7,282 bases of DNA from Ramlibacter sp. (lineage in GTDB: Bacteria; Pseudomonadota; Gammaproteobacteria; Burkholderiales; Burkholderiaceae_C). Positions 6,877 through 7,282 of this stretch are shown in pieces. The notes below the pieces were generated by a model that was not told the origin of the DNA, ran no database searches, and was given only the letters and a program-made list of their open reading frames with translations. The stretch's first letter is position 1, and every line of letters begins with the position of its first letter. Location: contig JAJAZH010000104.1 in NCBI GenBank assembly GCA_026785815.1, positions 1-7,282 of the forward strand. The letters run 5' to 3'. The position numbers and the translations under genes were made by a program.

Positions 6877-7282
6877 ATGAGCAAGATTTTGCGCCTTATC
6901 GCGATTTTTGGGGTGTTCGCACTGCCGGCGGTTCCAGCGGCGTCCGCGGCGCCTGATGGGCCTGCCGCCTGCCCGGCGACGCTGCAGCACACTTTCCCGC
7001 GGCTGCAGGACGAGAAGCCCCAATCGCTTTGTCAGTACCAAGGCAAGGTGGCGCTGGTGGTGAACACCGCCAGTTTTTGCGGCTTTACTCCGCAATACAA
7101 GGGACTGGAAGCGCTGTACAGCAGGTATCGGGAGCAGGGCCTGGTCGTGCTGGGCTTTCCGTCCAACGACTTTGCCCAGGAAAAAGGCAGCAACAAGCAG
7201 ATCGCCGATTTCTGCGAGAACACCTTCGGCGTCAAGTTCCCGATGTTCGGCCAGAGCAGCGTCCGCGGCAAGGACGCCAATC
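6877..7282 (+). CDS. Exported glutathione peroxidase family protein, Cys type (3' partial)
   Basis: The visible 135 residues start with a signal peptide (MSKILRLIAIF, hydrophobic core, cut near ASA-AP at about residue 24), so the enzyme should act in the periplasm. It would reduce hydrogen peroxide or organic hydroperoxides. The family motif NTASFCGFTPQYKGLEALY at residues 63-81 holds the peroxidatic cysteine C68, encoded by TGC and not a selenocysteine TGA. The second motif reads LGFPSNDFAQEKGSN, where classical enzymes have PCNQF followed by GxQEPG: the Cys is Ser, the Gln of the catalytic tetrad is Asp, and one residue is missing. C113 in DFCENTFGVKFPMF sits 45 residues after C68, matching the resolving cysteine of yeast and plant thioredoxin-dependent members. 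Two more cysteines, C32 and C52, lie in the N-terminal part. The C-terminal part, including the Trp/Asn motif, lies beyond the window. Confidence 0.92.
   Translation, partial: MSKILRLIAIFGVFALPAVPAASAAPDGPAACPATLQHTFPRLQDEKPQSLCQYQGKVALVVNTASFCGFTPQYKGLEALYSRYREQGLVVLGFPSNDFAQEKGSNKQIADFCENTFGVKFPMFGQSSVRGKDAN

Noticed and set aside
7078..7083. A selenocysteine at the active site of the peroxidase
   Set aside because: The active-site codon is TGC, so this is a cysteine enzyme and no recoding is needed.

Overview
The window is GC-rich (roughly two-thirds G+C by eye) with dense bacterial coding. It looks like chromosomal DNA of a Gram-negative proteobacterium. A tripartite RND efflux operon and a stand-alone lipopolysaccharide heptose adenylyltransferase both imply an outer membrane. 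The split heptose adenylyltransferase, its TNGVFD-type motif and the overall protein style suggest a betaproteobacterium, possibly of the Rhodocyclales. That placement is inference from protein style, not a search result. I see no mobile element, CRISPR array, tRNA or rRNA.

Region 1 (1-5345, + strand) is an efflux operon in the order outer-membrane factor (5' end cut off by the window), periplasmic adaptor, inner-membrane RND pump. Together they would form an envelope-spanning, proton-driven export machine. The pump keeps the TM4 Asp-Asp pair and the TM10 Lys of the proton relay, so it looks functional. No regulator is visible; if one exists it lies upstream of the window.

Region 2 (5323-6708, - strand) is a convergent two-gene unit: a ferritin-like di-iron protein whose six presumed iron ligands follow the soluble acyl-ACP desaturase pattern, then rfaE2 (hldE C-domain type), which makes ADP-heptose for the LPS inner core. 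The two genes abut with no gap (TGA directly followed by GTG). The 3' end of rfaE2 overlaps the 3' end of the RND pump gene by 23 bp on the opposite strand.

Region 3 (6709-6876) is a divergent intergenic region. It holds ribosome-binding sites for both sides, a possible -10 box for the di-iron gene and overlapping GC-rich inverted repeats.

Region 4 (6877-7282, + strand, cut by the window end) encodes an exported Cys-type glutathione peroxidase family protein. Its cysteine layout fits a thioredoxin-dependent two-cysteine enzyme better than a classical glutathione-dependent one.

The common thread is envelope maintenance and stress: export of toxic compounds, LPS core synthesis, a possible lipid or acyl-chain oxidase, and removal of peroxides in the periplasm. 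I do not see clear evidence of a wholly new system. The least understood element is the di-iron protein coupled to rfaE2.
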